This document shows, piece by piece, positions 17,432-26,011 of a stretch of 64,000 bases of DNA. The notes beneath the pieces were generated by a model. That model did not search any database. It was not told the origin of the DNA and saw only the letters and a list, made by a program, of their open reading frames with translations. The DNA comes from CAZTZL01 sp964617625 (GTDB lineage Bacteria > Zhuqueibacterota > QNDG01 > DSAB01). The stretch is taken from NCBI GenBank assembly GCA_964617625.1, contig CAZTZL010000003.1, positions 19,886 through 83,885 of the forward strand, given 5' to 3'. Each line of letters starts with the position of its first letter. Positions within the stretch are counted from its first letter, which is position 1. Position numbers and translations under genes: made by a program.

Positions 17432-19846
17432 TCATTTCACTTCCACAAAAACCATCTTGTCAAGGTTTAGTCCACCACCTTCTATAACCAATTTTAGTAT
17501 ATGCTGACCGGCGTCAAGTTTAATAATCTTTTTTACAACATCCCATGATTGAAACCCTGCTGTATTTGGAAGTGATATAATCCCGGTTTTATTTACTCCG
17601 TCACATTCAAGATGAAGTTTTGAATTATCTGAAGTTGAGGCCACATAGAATGAAACCTGGTAATTTGACGACTTTCTTATTGTGACCGTATATGCCATCC
17701 ATTCGCCTGTAAATGTCCAGCCAACATTGTAACTGCCGGCGGAACATTTTTCAATATCCACACCTTCACTGAGACGATATTGACCGCCCGAATTCTCCAT
17801 GCCTCTATCATAATATGCATCGCCGGGGCAGCCGATGTCGTAGTCTTCGGCTTCGATGGTTCCCGGAATCGTATGGGATTTAAAAGCTTTCTGTTTCAAC
17901 TCACAGACTTCCATAAACTGCCATCTTAAAAATGAACCACTTTTGGAATTGAGCAATTCGGCTTTATTCCCCTCAGCCAAGGGAACATTGACGGATAACA
18001 TCCTATCGGGATATTGTTTATTGGAAATTTTAAATAACCCGTTGCGGGCATCATCGATTTTCCAAAACTGATTGGCCTTTCCGCTAAAATCTGAAATCAC
18101 AAGATCATGATCTTGAATTGCGCACTCAAGCACTTTTTTAGAATTTGCACGGTTCAGAATTGCATAAACGCCTTTCCCGGCGGATTTCAACTTCCATTGG
18201 TTGGCCGGATTTTTTCTTTGACTGCTCAGTCCCAAATCCGAACCAAGCATCAAGTTACCTGTGTTCTTTTCCGGAACAATGTAATAAGCAGGCGTGCAGT
18301 CGAAATCAGCATAATTGTCAAACGGCGGAATGTTGCCGTTGAAACTCAGTTTTAAAACATAGGCCAGTTCTTCCAAAGAGCATTCGGGTAAACGCACGAT
18401 TAATCCTTTTTCATTTTGTTTGTATGTCAATGGCAGGTATATCCCGGCTTCGCCATTGATGAGTTCAACCGATTTCAGGTTTTTACAGTTGATTCTTCTG
18501 GAGGACAATGATTTGAGCATAACTTCTTTCTGGTCCTTTTCCCAACCGAGCAAAATTGCGTAAAGTGTCGTGTTATCTTTCGATCGGGTATAGCGAACAT
18601 CTTTCGCCGTACCTTCGCTTGGAGCTCCCATTACACCGTGCGCACCTCCCATTTTGGTGGGACCTTCTCCGTATTTTTCCCAGGCACGGGTTGCATACAC
18701 CGCTTCGCCATATTTTTTAAGCCATGCACCCATGGCAAGCAGAACATCCTTTTGTTCCTGTGGTATTGACCCATCTGCTTTTGGAGAAATGTTGAGAAGT
18801 AAATTACCGTTCTTGCTGATTCTGTCGAGAAACCCGTGAAGGATCTGTTTCTTGGAATAATATCCGATTCCCTCGGTGTAGCACCAGCTTGAGGAACTGA
18901 TGGCATCATCGGTCAGCCAGTAATTATCAGTGATATCGGCGGGACCTCCGCGTTCGTAGTCCAAAACAGCGCATTTTGTATTCAGACCGTCTTTAAAAGT
19001 TGCTACAACAGGTTTGTTCCATTCGGCTGCTTTATTATAATAGTAAGCCAAAAATTGTAAAAGAATAGGTTGTGAAATAACATGCAGGTTGAAATCCTGC
19101 CAAACAATATCGGGCTTATAGTTGTCGATAATTTCCTTGTGCTTGGCAAGCCAAAACGCTTCATTTTTTTCTTTTCCCTGCTGACCGAAAAGCATTTGAA
19201 GTTTTGGATCGTTTGTTTGAGGCACAACATCATAATATCCGGTGATATTGTATGCATGGTGCATAGAAAGGATGATTTTCATATTCTTTTTGCGGATGGC
19301 ATCCGTTAACAGACCGACCAAATCCAGTCTCGGCCCCATATCTTTTGCGTTCCAGGGATTTACTTTGCTTGCCCACATCGAAAAACCATCATGGTGCTCG
19401 GCTACCGGGCCAGCAAATTGTGCTCCCGCATCGGCAAACAACTGTGCCCATTCATCAGGATCGAATTTACCTCCTTCCGACTTTAGCTTAGGTGCAAACT
19501 GTACAAAGTTACCTTTATTATCTTTCGCACCGGTGATGAAATAGTTGTACGGCCATTGAGATGGATCGCCGTAAGTTTCAATATGATGTTTATTTTCTGC
19601 CGATCCTTTGATATACATACTGCGGGGATACCATTCGTTTGCAAATGCTGGAACAGAATATACTCCCCAGTGAAAATAAATACCAAACTTGGCGTCCTTG
19701 AACCACTCGGGGACTGGGTTTCCTTTTTCCAATGATTCAAATTCGGGTTGATATTCTTGTTTTTCTGTTTGTGCCGAGATTTTACCAATTATTCCAGTAA
19801 CAAACAGAATCAGAAAGACAGCAATTAAAAACATTTTTGTTTTCAT
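17432..19846 (-). CDS. GH29 alpha-L-fucosidase with ricin-like and CBM6 modules
   Basis: The product has 804 residues with a signal peptide (about 1-25, ISA|Q). The GH29 barrel shows KFGIYFHWGVYSVPAF, AEHHDGFSMW and the nucleophile Asp251 in DIVWQDFN; NGNLLLNISPKADG closes the barrel. A beta-sandwich follows to about 515. Next come a ricin-type beta-trefoil (about 525-650, with QWKL, QFWKI and RWQF repeats) and a C-terminal CBM6 (about 665-803, starting IPGTIEAEDYD and ending LDKMVFVEV). Plain GH29 enzymes are 450-600 residues, so the two binding modules account for the extra length. It removes alpha-L-fucose from branched glycans; the CBMs suggest insoluble or cell-wall substrate. The gene has a long upstream gap and may have its own promoter. 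Confidence 0.93.
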   Translation of the reverse strand: MKTKMFLIAVFLILFVTGIIGKISAQTEKQEYQPEFESLEKGNPVPEWFKDAKFGIYFHWGVYSVPAFANEWYPRSMYIKGSAENKHHIETYGDPSQWPYNYFITGAKDNKGNFVQFAPKLKSEGGKFDPDEWAQLFADAGAQFAGPVAEHHDGFSMWASKVNPWNAKDMGPRLDLVGLLTDAIRKKNMKIILSMHHAYNITGYYDVVPQTNDPKLQMLFGQQGKEKNEAFWLAKHKEIIDNYKPDIVWQDFNLHVISQPILLQFLAYYYNKAAEWNKPVVATFKDGLNTKCAVLDYERGGPADITDNYWLTDDAISSSSWCYTEGIGYYSKKQILHGFLDRISKNGNLLLNISPKADGSIPQEQKDVLLAMGAWLKKYGEAVYATRAWEKYGEGPTKMGGAHGVMGAPSEGTAKDVRYTRSKDNTTLYAILLGWEKDQKEVMLKSLSSRRINCKNLKSVELINGEAGIYLPLTYKQNEKGLIVRLPECSLEELAYVLKLSFNGNIPPFDNYADFDCTPAYYIVPEKNTGNLMLGSDLGLSSQRKNPANQWKLKSAGKGVYAILNRANSKKVLECAIQDHDLVISDFSGKANQFWKIDDARNGLFKISNKQYPDRMLSVNVPLAEGNKAELLNSKSGSFLRWQFMEVCELKQKAFKSHTIPGTIEAEDYDIGCPGDAYYDRGMENSGGQYRLSEGVDIEKCSAGSYNVGWTFTGEWMAYTVTIRKSSNYQVSFYVASTSDNSKLHLECDGVNKTGIISLPNTAGFQSWDVVKKIIKLDAGQHILKLVIEGGGLNLDKMVFVEVK

Positions 19847-20297
19847 AAGCTATTGACTCCTGAATTAGATTATTGACTGATCTTTGGTAAATTTATAAAA
19901 GGAATTTCATTTTAATCCTGAAACGTCGGGAGAAGAATCCATCAATACTTACTCGATATGCTTCGATAGGTTTACCCTGAGTCTTTCGAAGGGCTCGGTA
20001 TGCGTCCCCCCGTTTCCTTTATTCGTGGAATTTGCTAAAGTTCTGTTACCTCAATTAAAGCAGCTTCTTTGTCTGTATAAAATCTGTATATATTAAAGTT
20101 GTAATTTCCTATCTGAAAAAATCACAGACTTTCAGAGCCATTTTACTCTTTATTGGTAATTGATAACTCATCATCGTTGTCGGATCGAAGGAATTCGGAT
20201 CATATTGTTCCAAGTTAAAATTTTTCTCTATTTCTATTTTATTATATTCAACATGAACAATCTTTTCACCCATCAGGAGAATTATTTATTACAAATT
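19847..20297. other. 451-bp non-coding gap upstream of GH29
   Basis: No supported gene. It contains a decayed dispersed-repeat copy (19958-20004) and, next to it, a lone half-site ACTTACTCGA (19947-19956) matching one arm of the LacI operator seen at 32434-32459; the other arm is absent. The remainder is AT-rich. A promoter for the GH29 gene would be expected here but no convincing -35/-10 pair was found. Confidence 0.5.
19958..20004. repeat. Degenerate dispersed repeat (CTTCGATAGG...CCCTGAG...TCGAAGGG type)
   Basis: The segment combines CTTCGATAGG, CCCTGAGTC and TTTCGAAGGGCTC, which belongs to the family of short intergenic repeats built around TTCGA-CAGGCTCAGG that litter many FCB genomes. 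It lies in a non-coding gap. A related core is found at 39449-39473 in this window. Family membership is by eye. Confidence 0.45.
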
Positions 20298-20675
20298 CTA
20301 ATCTTCGAGTTTGTAAATTCGTTCCATCAATTGCCATTTTTCATTCGCGGTATCGTTTGAAGATGCTTTTTGAAACCTTGCTACCCAGGTTTCCCATTCG
20401 CTCTGGCGGGGTTTTTGAGCAAGCTCGGCCATGGCCTGTTCATGATCGAAATTCGGAACTGTGTCCATGATCATAAACAACCGGTTCTGGTATAAATAGA
20501 TTTCCATATCGAGGATCCCAACTTCTCGCATCCCTCGTGTAATTTCAGGCCAGGCCGATCCGGGAGCGTGAACCTTTTTATATTCTTCGATCAGATTCGG
20601 GTCGTTAACCAGTTCCAAGGTCTTGCAATAGCGTTTTACTTTGTTTGCAGGAAATTCAACTATATATTCGCGCAT
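20298..20675 (-). CDS. rhaM: L-rhamnose mutarotase family protein
   Basis: This 125-residue DUF718/RhaM-type protein is close to the usual length of about 105 with a short C-terminal extension. It has the family pattern EYKKVHAPGSAWPEI (His-Trp-Pro region corresponding to the YxxxH..IWPEL of RhaM) and the ferredoxin-like strand LDMEIYLYQNRLFMIMDT. RhaM interconverts alpha and beta anomers of L-rhamnose; close relatives in polysaccharide loci are thought to act on L-fucose or other deoxysugars. With the neighbouring GH29, an L-fucose mutarotase role is as likely as rhamnose. It is cytoplasmic (no signal). It starts 69 bp behind the nucleotidyltransferase-kinase gene. Confidence 0.88.
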   Translation of the reverse strand: MREYIVEFPANKVKRYCKTLELVNDPNLIEEYKKVHAPGSAWPEITRGMREVGILDMEIYLYQNRLFMIMDTVPNFDHEQAMAELAQKPRQSEWETWVARFQKASSNDTANEKWQLMERIYKLED

Positions 20676-20744
20676 ATTTAAATCCTTTAAAGAAATACTT
20701 TTTCATTTGACTTGAGATGGTTTTTTTATAGAACTCAAGGCTGA

Positions 20745-21890
20745 TTAGATTTTGATTCGTATTTGTAAGGCTTCCGGGATCGAGTCTTCCGAAGCGACAA
20801 CGATATATCCACCTCCGCTCCCGGAAAATATTGCGCCTGGATAGGAAGCGTACCTTTCTAATTGCTCAAGTGATTCGTCCAAAACAGTCATCGGCAGAAG
20901 ATGTTTCCAGGCTTCCAAACTCAGTGTGAGTGATCGCCCCAAACCCATGACATCTTTGTTTCGGATACTCTGCCAGCACAATTCACCAGACTCAGCCAGT
21001 TTTTTGACCCATTCAACTGTCAGGTTTTTGTTCCGGATTGGATCGTACTGTGTCGGTCTGGACTGAATGGGAATCAAATGAATCACTTTTTCAAGCCATT
21101 CGGCCGTCTCTCTGTCTGTGAGAGAGTCAATCCGGCTTGGCCAGTAATCTCCTTCGTAAAACAACCGGTTAATTCCCGGCAGGAGTAAACCGAGATGATC
21201 CTGAGAACCCGAAACGTACCGTGCGCCTGGTGGATTCTCCGCTCCGAAAAGCAATTTGGCATTGCGTACCGGATCGCCCTTCGGTATCCTGTCCCCCCAA
21301 AGTTCCTGGGCCACCTTCCTTGAGCTGGTAGCCATTCCCGATCTTTCATGAAAATCAATGTTCGGCTTGATCTGCGCCACGATAACGGGTCCGGGATGTA
21401 GTTCGGATACCCAGGGCTGATCCAGCCACCCTCCTGCAAGACAGATGCGGTACGGCAACCGCAGGTTTTTTTTAATTTCCGAACTCGCCCGTGCAGTCAA
21501 ACCGCTTTCAGGAACGCGGTCGAGCACAATGTAATCCACGCCATTTTCCTTGCAGAGCTTATCTTTTCCTTCAGTGTGACCATCAGAATTGACAATGAAA
21601 ACCTCCGGCCGTAAACGAACCAAATCTGGTTTAAAATCAAGAATGCCGCTGCCAGAACTCAAGAACGCCTGATGAACATAACGAATGGCGTTTACCATGT
21701 AGAGACGTTCTTCCTGAGAAAAGGTTGGCGTTTTCCCTTTCAGGTGTCTGATATTTTGATCACTGCCGACTGCGACATACAATTCTCCATAACCAGACGC
21801 TTCTTTAAAAAACGCGACATGCCCCGCATGCAGCAAATCAAAACATCCGCTAACGAGAACCTTTTTTCTCTTTGATATGGATTTCCCCAT
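20745..21890 (-). CDS. Fused HIGH-type nucleotidyltransferase and GHMP-family sugar kinase
   Basis: This 381-residue cytoplasmic protein starts at the ATG at 21890, which overlaps the upstream stop as TGATG; an earlier in-frame start at 21974 lies within the epimerase gene. Residues about 10-140 form a cytidylyltransferase-like domain (SGCFDLLHAGH with HxGH at 21-24). Residues about 145-381 are a GHMP kinase: motif 1 is RICLAGGWLDQP, similar to heptose-kinase HddA (GGGTDLP), motif 2 is the weakened GMATSS, and motif 3 is SGSGGGYIVVA. The likely logic is sugar to sugar-1-phosphate to NDP-sugar in one polypeptide, analogous to Fkp or HldE but with different domain pairing. Substrate unknown; an L-sugar released by the locus or linked to the adjacent epimerase is a guess. 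Confidence 0.82.
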   Translation of the reverse strand: MGKSISKRKKVLVSGCFDLLHAGHVAFFKEASGYGELYVAVGSDQNIRHLKGKTPTFSQEERLYMVNAIRYVHQAFLSSGSGILDFKPDLVRLRPEVFIVNSDGHTEGKDKLCKENGVDYIVLDRVPESGLTARASSEIKKNLRLPYRICLAGGWLDQPWVSELHPGPVIVAQIKPNIDFHERSGMATSSRKVAQELWGDRIPKGDPVRNAKLLFGAENPPGARYVSGSQDHLGLLLPGINRLFYEGDYWPSRIDSLTDRETAEWLEKVIHLIPIQSRPTQYDPIRNKNLTVEWVKKLAESGELCWQSIRNKDVMGLGRSLTLSLEAWKHLLPMTVLDESLEQLERYASYPGAIFSGSGGGYIVVASEDSIPEALQIRIKI

Positions 21891-22870
21891 CACGCCTGCT
21901 TTGCGGTCATCCGCGAGTAAATCCAATTGTACGTTTGTTTCATCCCTTCTCTCAAAGAAATGGAAGGCTCCCAATTCAAATACTCTTTAATCAGGGCATT
22001 GTCGCTGTTTCGGCCGCGAACGCCTTTGGGTGCGTCGAGGTCGTACTTCCGCTGCAGTTTGATTCCGGCAATGTTTTCAACGATATCTGTCAAGGCGTTG
22101 ATGGACACCATTTCACTTGAACCCAGATTGATCGGTTCCTCGATCCGGCTGGTCATGATGTCGAAGATTCCCTTGATGCAATCATCGATGTACATAAAAC
22201 TGCGGGTCTGTAAACCGTCTCCCCAGATCACAATTTCATGTTTGCCAGACAGTTGGGCTTCGATGACTTTACGACATATAGCCGCGGGTGCTTTCTCCCG
22301 ACCGCCTTCGTACGTACCGAATGGTCCGTACACATTGTGAAACCGGGCGACGCGGGTGGTCAATCCATAATCCTCCCTGAAATGCCGGCACATCCGCTCG
22401 CTAAACAGTTTCTCCCAACCATAACCGTCTTCGGCCAGAGCAGGATAGGCGTCGGATTCTTTCAGGCCGGGATTGTCCGGATCGGTCTGTTTCTCGCCGT
22501 TATACACACATGCGGAGGACGAATAAAAATACCGGTCCACGCCCATGTCCTTCGCGGCCATGAGAAGATGGGTATTGATCAGCACACTGATCATGCATGC
22601 CGCTTTGTGGGTTTCAATAAATCCCATACCGCCCATGTCTGCGGCCAGATTGTAGACTTCGTTGAATCCTTTGACCGCTTGGTAGCAGTTCTCTTTCTCT
22701 CGAAGATCGAGAACCAAATTCTCCGTATCCGGAAATACCTGGTACCATTCGTTTAATGGTTTGATGTCTACCGCACGGATGAGATGATTCTTTTTCTTAC
22801 TCAAGGCGGAGACCAGATGCCCCCCAATAAATCCCCCTGCTCCGGCAACAACGACTTTATTCATTTCCAT
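21890..22870 (-). CDS. GDP-mannose 3,5-epimerase-like SDR enzyme
   Basis: This 326-residue extended short-chain dehydrogenase has the Rossmann motif GAGGFIGGHL at 9-18. It shows the characteristic GME landmarks: AADMGGMGFIE, SSSACVY with the active-site Cys121, YxxxK as Tyr150-Gly-Trp-Glu-Lys154, GPFGTYEGGREKAPAA with the acid/base Lys193, WGDGLQTRSF, and GVRGRNSDN. Plant GME converts GDP-D-mannose to GDP-L-galactose and GDP-L-gulose using NAD and a Cys/Lys pair. Preservation of both residues supports the same chemistry here. It is translationally coupled (TGATG) to the nucleotidyltransferase-kinase, suggesting a sugar-nucleotide route. Start may be the ATG at 22870 or 22864. Confidence 0.88.
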   Translation of the reverse strand: MEMNKVVVAGAGGFIGGHLVSALSKKKNHLIRAVDIKPLNEWYQVFPDTENLVLDLREKENCYQAVKGFNEVYNLAADMGGMGFIETHKAACMISVLINTHLLMAAKDMGVDRYFYSSSACVYNGEKQTDPDNPGLKESDAYPALAEDGYGWEKLFSERMCRHFREDYGLTTRVARFHNVYGPFGTYEGGREKAPAAICRKVIEAQLSGKHEIVIWGDGLQTRSFMYIDDCIKGIFDIMTSRIEEPINLGSSEMVSINALTDIVENIAGIKLQRKYDLDAPKGVRGRNSDNALIKEYLNWEPSISLREGMKQTYNWIYSRMTAKQA

Positions 22871-23116
22871 TCAGACTTTTTCCCATCATTTAAATTGGTT
22901 TTGAGTGAGTAAACTAAAACCGGTACCGCGTGTTGGTAAAGGACATTCTGATTTTAAACAAGCACAATCAATATGCCCCATTGGATTTTCAAAAATTAGT
23001 AATGCAGTTTATAATATCCTCAACGGAACCGGTTTTTGCCTTATTTGATTTCAAATAAATGTACCGATGAACGTCGGCCATCAAAATGTTATATCATATT
23101 TTTATGGATATTTTTT

Positions 23117-24862
23117 TTAATCTCCCAGCCAGGCGGAAAGGTTTTGCGAGGGAATCAGGATTCTGGTAATGTCAGGTCCATCCCACGCAACAGATACGTT
23201 ATCGCCTCCACCGCCTTCTTTGTGAAGTACTTCAATATAGTATAATTTTCCGGCTTCCAGTTCAAAATCGGTGGAATGTTGAGATGGATACTCATCGTAG
23301 GACCGGTTTCCGGTCCAAATGTCCACCCTTGCAATTTCTGCTTTCGATTCCGGGTTTTCGTTCATACTGAGCAACAACTGGGAGGCATCATCACTGGCGA
23401 TCCAGAATGAATAGGTGCCGCTGACGTCCGGACGGACAAATCCCCTCAGACGCGATCCATAATTTTCACCGAAATTTTGCGGTCCCTCCATTTGACTAAG
23501 GTACTGCCTCCCACTCGGGAAATCTGGAAATCTCGGATCTAAAGTTAAACTGCCTATTGTCGTTCCATTCATGTTGTTCCACCACTCCCGGAGAATGTGC
23601 CCGTCGTAGGATTGGACGGTTTGGACCAGAACAGTATCCGCAAAACCATTGGCGGTGTCTTTCACGATCAAAAGCGTATTGCCTTCGGCTCCCGCGAGAA
23701 GAGTGGCCTCGGAAAAACCAGCTTCGAGCGGCTCCACAGTCATGATTTCCGGATCTGCGGAAAACCACTCGTACATCGGAGTGGTGTTTCCACTCTGGGA
23801 GTAAGCCCTCACTATTCGCGGTACATTTACGCCGGCAATCAGGGAGTCGACTCCTTCTGGCTCAGCCGATGTCCAATTAACAGCTATTCCCGTTTCCAAA
23901 TCTTCGAATTGGCTTGCATCGAACGAGTTTTTCATCGTGGAGCCTGTCCCATTATAAGCATTGGCGGAAATGGACATTTCAACTTGCTGCGTTCCCGTTC
24001 CTCTCAGCGAAGACTGATAGGAAATCCAATAAAAACTATCCGCAAATTTGGTGATGGATGTCTGGGTTTGGGTGAAGGCTTCGACAAGTTGGTTTGTATC
24101 GGAAACAATGAGAAATCCGCGGGTTCCGATCTGATTCAGAAAATCCCGATCCAGATCGCTGCCGAGACCGATGGTATAGACGTTCGCAAATTGTGAGGTA
24201 TATATGACCTCTTCTTTGCTCTTTTCGTTTTCAGTGTCATCCCCGGCTGTAAAAACCACCAAATTCCCCTGTTGAAAGACTCCCAGGTTGTAAACTTCAC
24301 TGTATAGATTAAATCCCCGCGATATAGCCCCGTACAGATTTCTCTCTGCTGAACCCGTTGTTATCCCATCAATCGCACTGATCAACTGAGTGGAATTCTG
24401 AGTAAAATCTTGTACCATATTTAATGTGCCTGAAAAAACATAAACCGCAATTGACTGCATCGAAGCAATACCGTTTATAAAAGCCCGGACGGCTTCTTTT
24501 AAAACGTCCAGGTTAATTCCCGCGCTGACGTCCAACAACAGGATCGTGTTCAAATTATAGTCGAACGTATTCTGTTTTCGGACAAACAAGGCCGCCTCGT
24601 CCGGATCTATGGACGTTCCGTTTTCCTTGATTGAAAAGCGGTCAACGGTTAAAAAATCCACTGCCGTTCTGGAAGTGTCAACCACGTTGAAGAACAGGTG
24701 CACTTCATGCGGAGGGGAGGTCACCACACCGTGCGGCAGGATGATGTACTCGCCCACATCGATAGCATGATTCTGGTCTTCGGGTCCGACCGTATCGCTC
24801 TTGTTACATTGGATGAAGCAAAAGGTTGCGATGACCAGCACGAAAAGAATTACATTCCTCAT
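23117..24862 (-). CDS. Lipoprotein with von Willebrand A and PA14 domains
   Basis: The product has 581 residues. A lipoprotein signal ends at FIQC (Cys19). A VWA domain follows (about 95-290) with a MIDAS-like LLLDVSAGIN and VVFTAGDDTE. A linker with Big2-like features (VNVPRIVRAYSQSG to EGNTLLIVKD) leads to a C-terminal PA14 domain (about 430-580) with WWNNMNG, RLRGFVRPDVSGTYSFWIASDD and YIEVLHKEGGGGDNVSVAW. Neither domain is an enzyme; both suggest surface adhesion or glycan binding. It is the fourth gene of the TonB-receptor operon, 41 bp behind the PorV-like gene, so it may be an outer-membrane accessory that captures substrate. Confidence 0.85.
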   Translation of the reverse strand: MRNVILFVLVIATFCFIQCNKSDTVGPEDQNHAIDVGEYIILPHGVVTSPPHEVHLFFNVVDTSRTAVDFLTVDRFSIKENGTSIDPDEAALFVRKQNTFDYNLNTILLLDVSAGINLDVLKEAVRAFINGIASMQSIAVYVFSGTLNMVQDFTQNSTQLISAIDGITTGSAERNLYGAISRGFNLYSEVYNLGVFQQGNLVVFTAGDDTENEKSKEEVIYTSQFANVYTIGLGSDLDRDFLNQIGTRGFLIVSDTNQLVEAFTQTQTSITKFADSFYWISYQSSLRGTGTQQVEMSISANAYNGTGSTMKNSFDASQFEDLETGIAVNWTSAEPEGVDSLIAGVNVPRIVRAYSQSGNTTPMYEWFSADPEIMTVEPLEAGFSEATLLAGAEGNTLLIVKDTANGFADTVLVQTVQSYDGHILREWWNNMNGTTIGSLTLDPRFPDFPSGRQYLSQMEGPQNFGENYGSRLRGFVRPDVSGTYSFWIASDDASQLLLSMNENPESKAEIARVDIWTGNRSYDEYPSQHSTDFELEAGKLYYIEVLHKEGGGGDNVSVAWDGPDITRILIPSQNLSAWLGD

Positions 24863-24903
24863 CTCTTACCTCCAATCTGACATCAAACGCATGACATCCT
24901 TTT

Positions 24904-25965
24904 CTAAAACGTCATGCCGGCGGTGAACATGGAATAATTCCCCAGGAGACCTATCGTTTTATAGGCGTAATCCAACTTTAATTCCTTGTTGTTCATCAAG
25001 GCCCAGTGAATGCCTCCGCCGAAGGTCCATCCATATTCCGAGCTGTCCATGAAGAGACCGTGATAGCCGGCTCTTAAGAAGAATTTAGCCATTCCCGGTA
25101 GACTCAACCGGTATTCTCCGCCCAAGTTGATCGATTCGCTGTTGTTATTGGGATGAAGTGCATCCATAGCGAAGCACAATTGATGATTGAGAGTTTTTAT
25201 TGGAATCACCGACACACCGATTCTGAAGATCAGGGGAAGTTCCCAGGACTGAAGTCGGAATTGACCCTCAACATCTTTAAAGTTGCCGCTTTCTTCAGGA
25301 GAAATATCGATGGGCTGCAGAAGGTCCATCCCGTCGTATTTCATTCGGGTACCGTAGTTGGAAATGCTCATGCCGATGGAAAGGCCGTTTTCCCGGTTTC
25401 CGTCCGGAGAAAAGAAAGTGGTATTGACCATGACCCCCAGATCCAGAGCCGCCGCGCTTGCTTTCATATGCCAGATACTGGAATTAATGTATTTGAAAGA
25501 AATACCAAATCCAAACCATTGAGCCAGTTTCCGGGCGTATGAAAGACTCGCTGCGATGTCCATCGCCGAATAGGATTCACCCGTTCCCTCCTGCATTTCC
25601 ATGGTCGTTACAGGGGTGTTTCCGTAATTCAAGGCTGTGTAAGAGAGGGCAATCGTCCCATAATTGGGCAAAACCACAGCCACACCTCCATGACTGAAAT
25701 TGATGTCGATAATCCAGGATTGATAGACGAACTGGACTTCATTAAGGGTTAAATAAGAAAGTCCTGCCGGATTCCAATACACGGACGAAAGATCCCGCGC
25801 GACACTGACATAGGCTTCGCCCATGGCACATCCGGCACTTTCGGCACCAATTTCAAGAAAATTGGCGGTCGTTGTTCCCACACGATAGGGTTTGGACTGT
25901 GCCCAAACTTGAACGCTGCACAACAACCCCGTGGTGAGCAATAGTGCAAATCGTTTTTTGTTCAT
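24904..25965 (-). CDS. PorV/PorQ-family outer-membrane beta-barrel protein
   Basis: The product has 353 residues with a signal peptide (1-22, VWA|Q). The mature N-terminus has the PorV/UPF0164 pattern TANFLEIGAESAGCAMGEAYVSVARDLSSVYWNPAGLS, visible as SVYWNPAGL at about 60-68. Alternating amphipathic strands follow and it ends in an aromatic residue (AGMTF), the standard outer-membrane barrel signature. PorV shuttles T9SS cargo to the surface-attachment complex. The upstream partner has a T9SS-like tail, so this copy may be dedicated to exporting or anchoring that protein. It is 46 bp behind the 1188-residue protein gene. Confidence 0.88.
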   Translation of the reverse strand: MNKKRFALLLTTGLLCSVQVWAQSKPYRVGTTTANFLEIGAESAGCAMGEAYVSVARDLSSVYWNPAGLSYLTLNEVQFVYQSWIIDINFSHGGVAVVLPNYGTIALSYTALNYGNTPVTTMEMQEGTGESYSAMDIAASLSYARKLAQWFGFGISFKYINSSIWHMKASAAALDLGVMVNTTFFSPDGNRENGLSIGMSISNYGTRMKYDGMDLLQPIDISPEESGNFKDVEGQFRLQSWELPLIFRIGVSVIPIKTLNHQLCFAMDALHPNNNSESINLGGEYRLSLPGMAKFFLRAGYHGLFMDSSEYGWTFGGGIHWALMNNKELKLDYAYKTIGLLGNYSMFTAGMTF

Positions 25966-26011
25966 ATCTCATCTCCTGTGATTGGAATGAATGGACATTC
26001 CAACAATTTCA

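Noticed and set aside
22871..23116. Promoter or operator for the epimerase gene
   Set aside because: The gap contains AT-rich stretches and short partial hairpins but no -35/-10 pair with acceptable spacing and no copy of the LacI palindrome.
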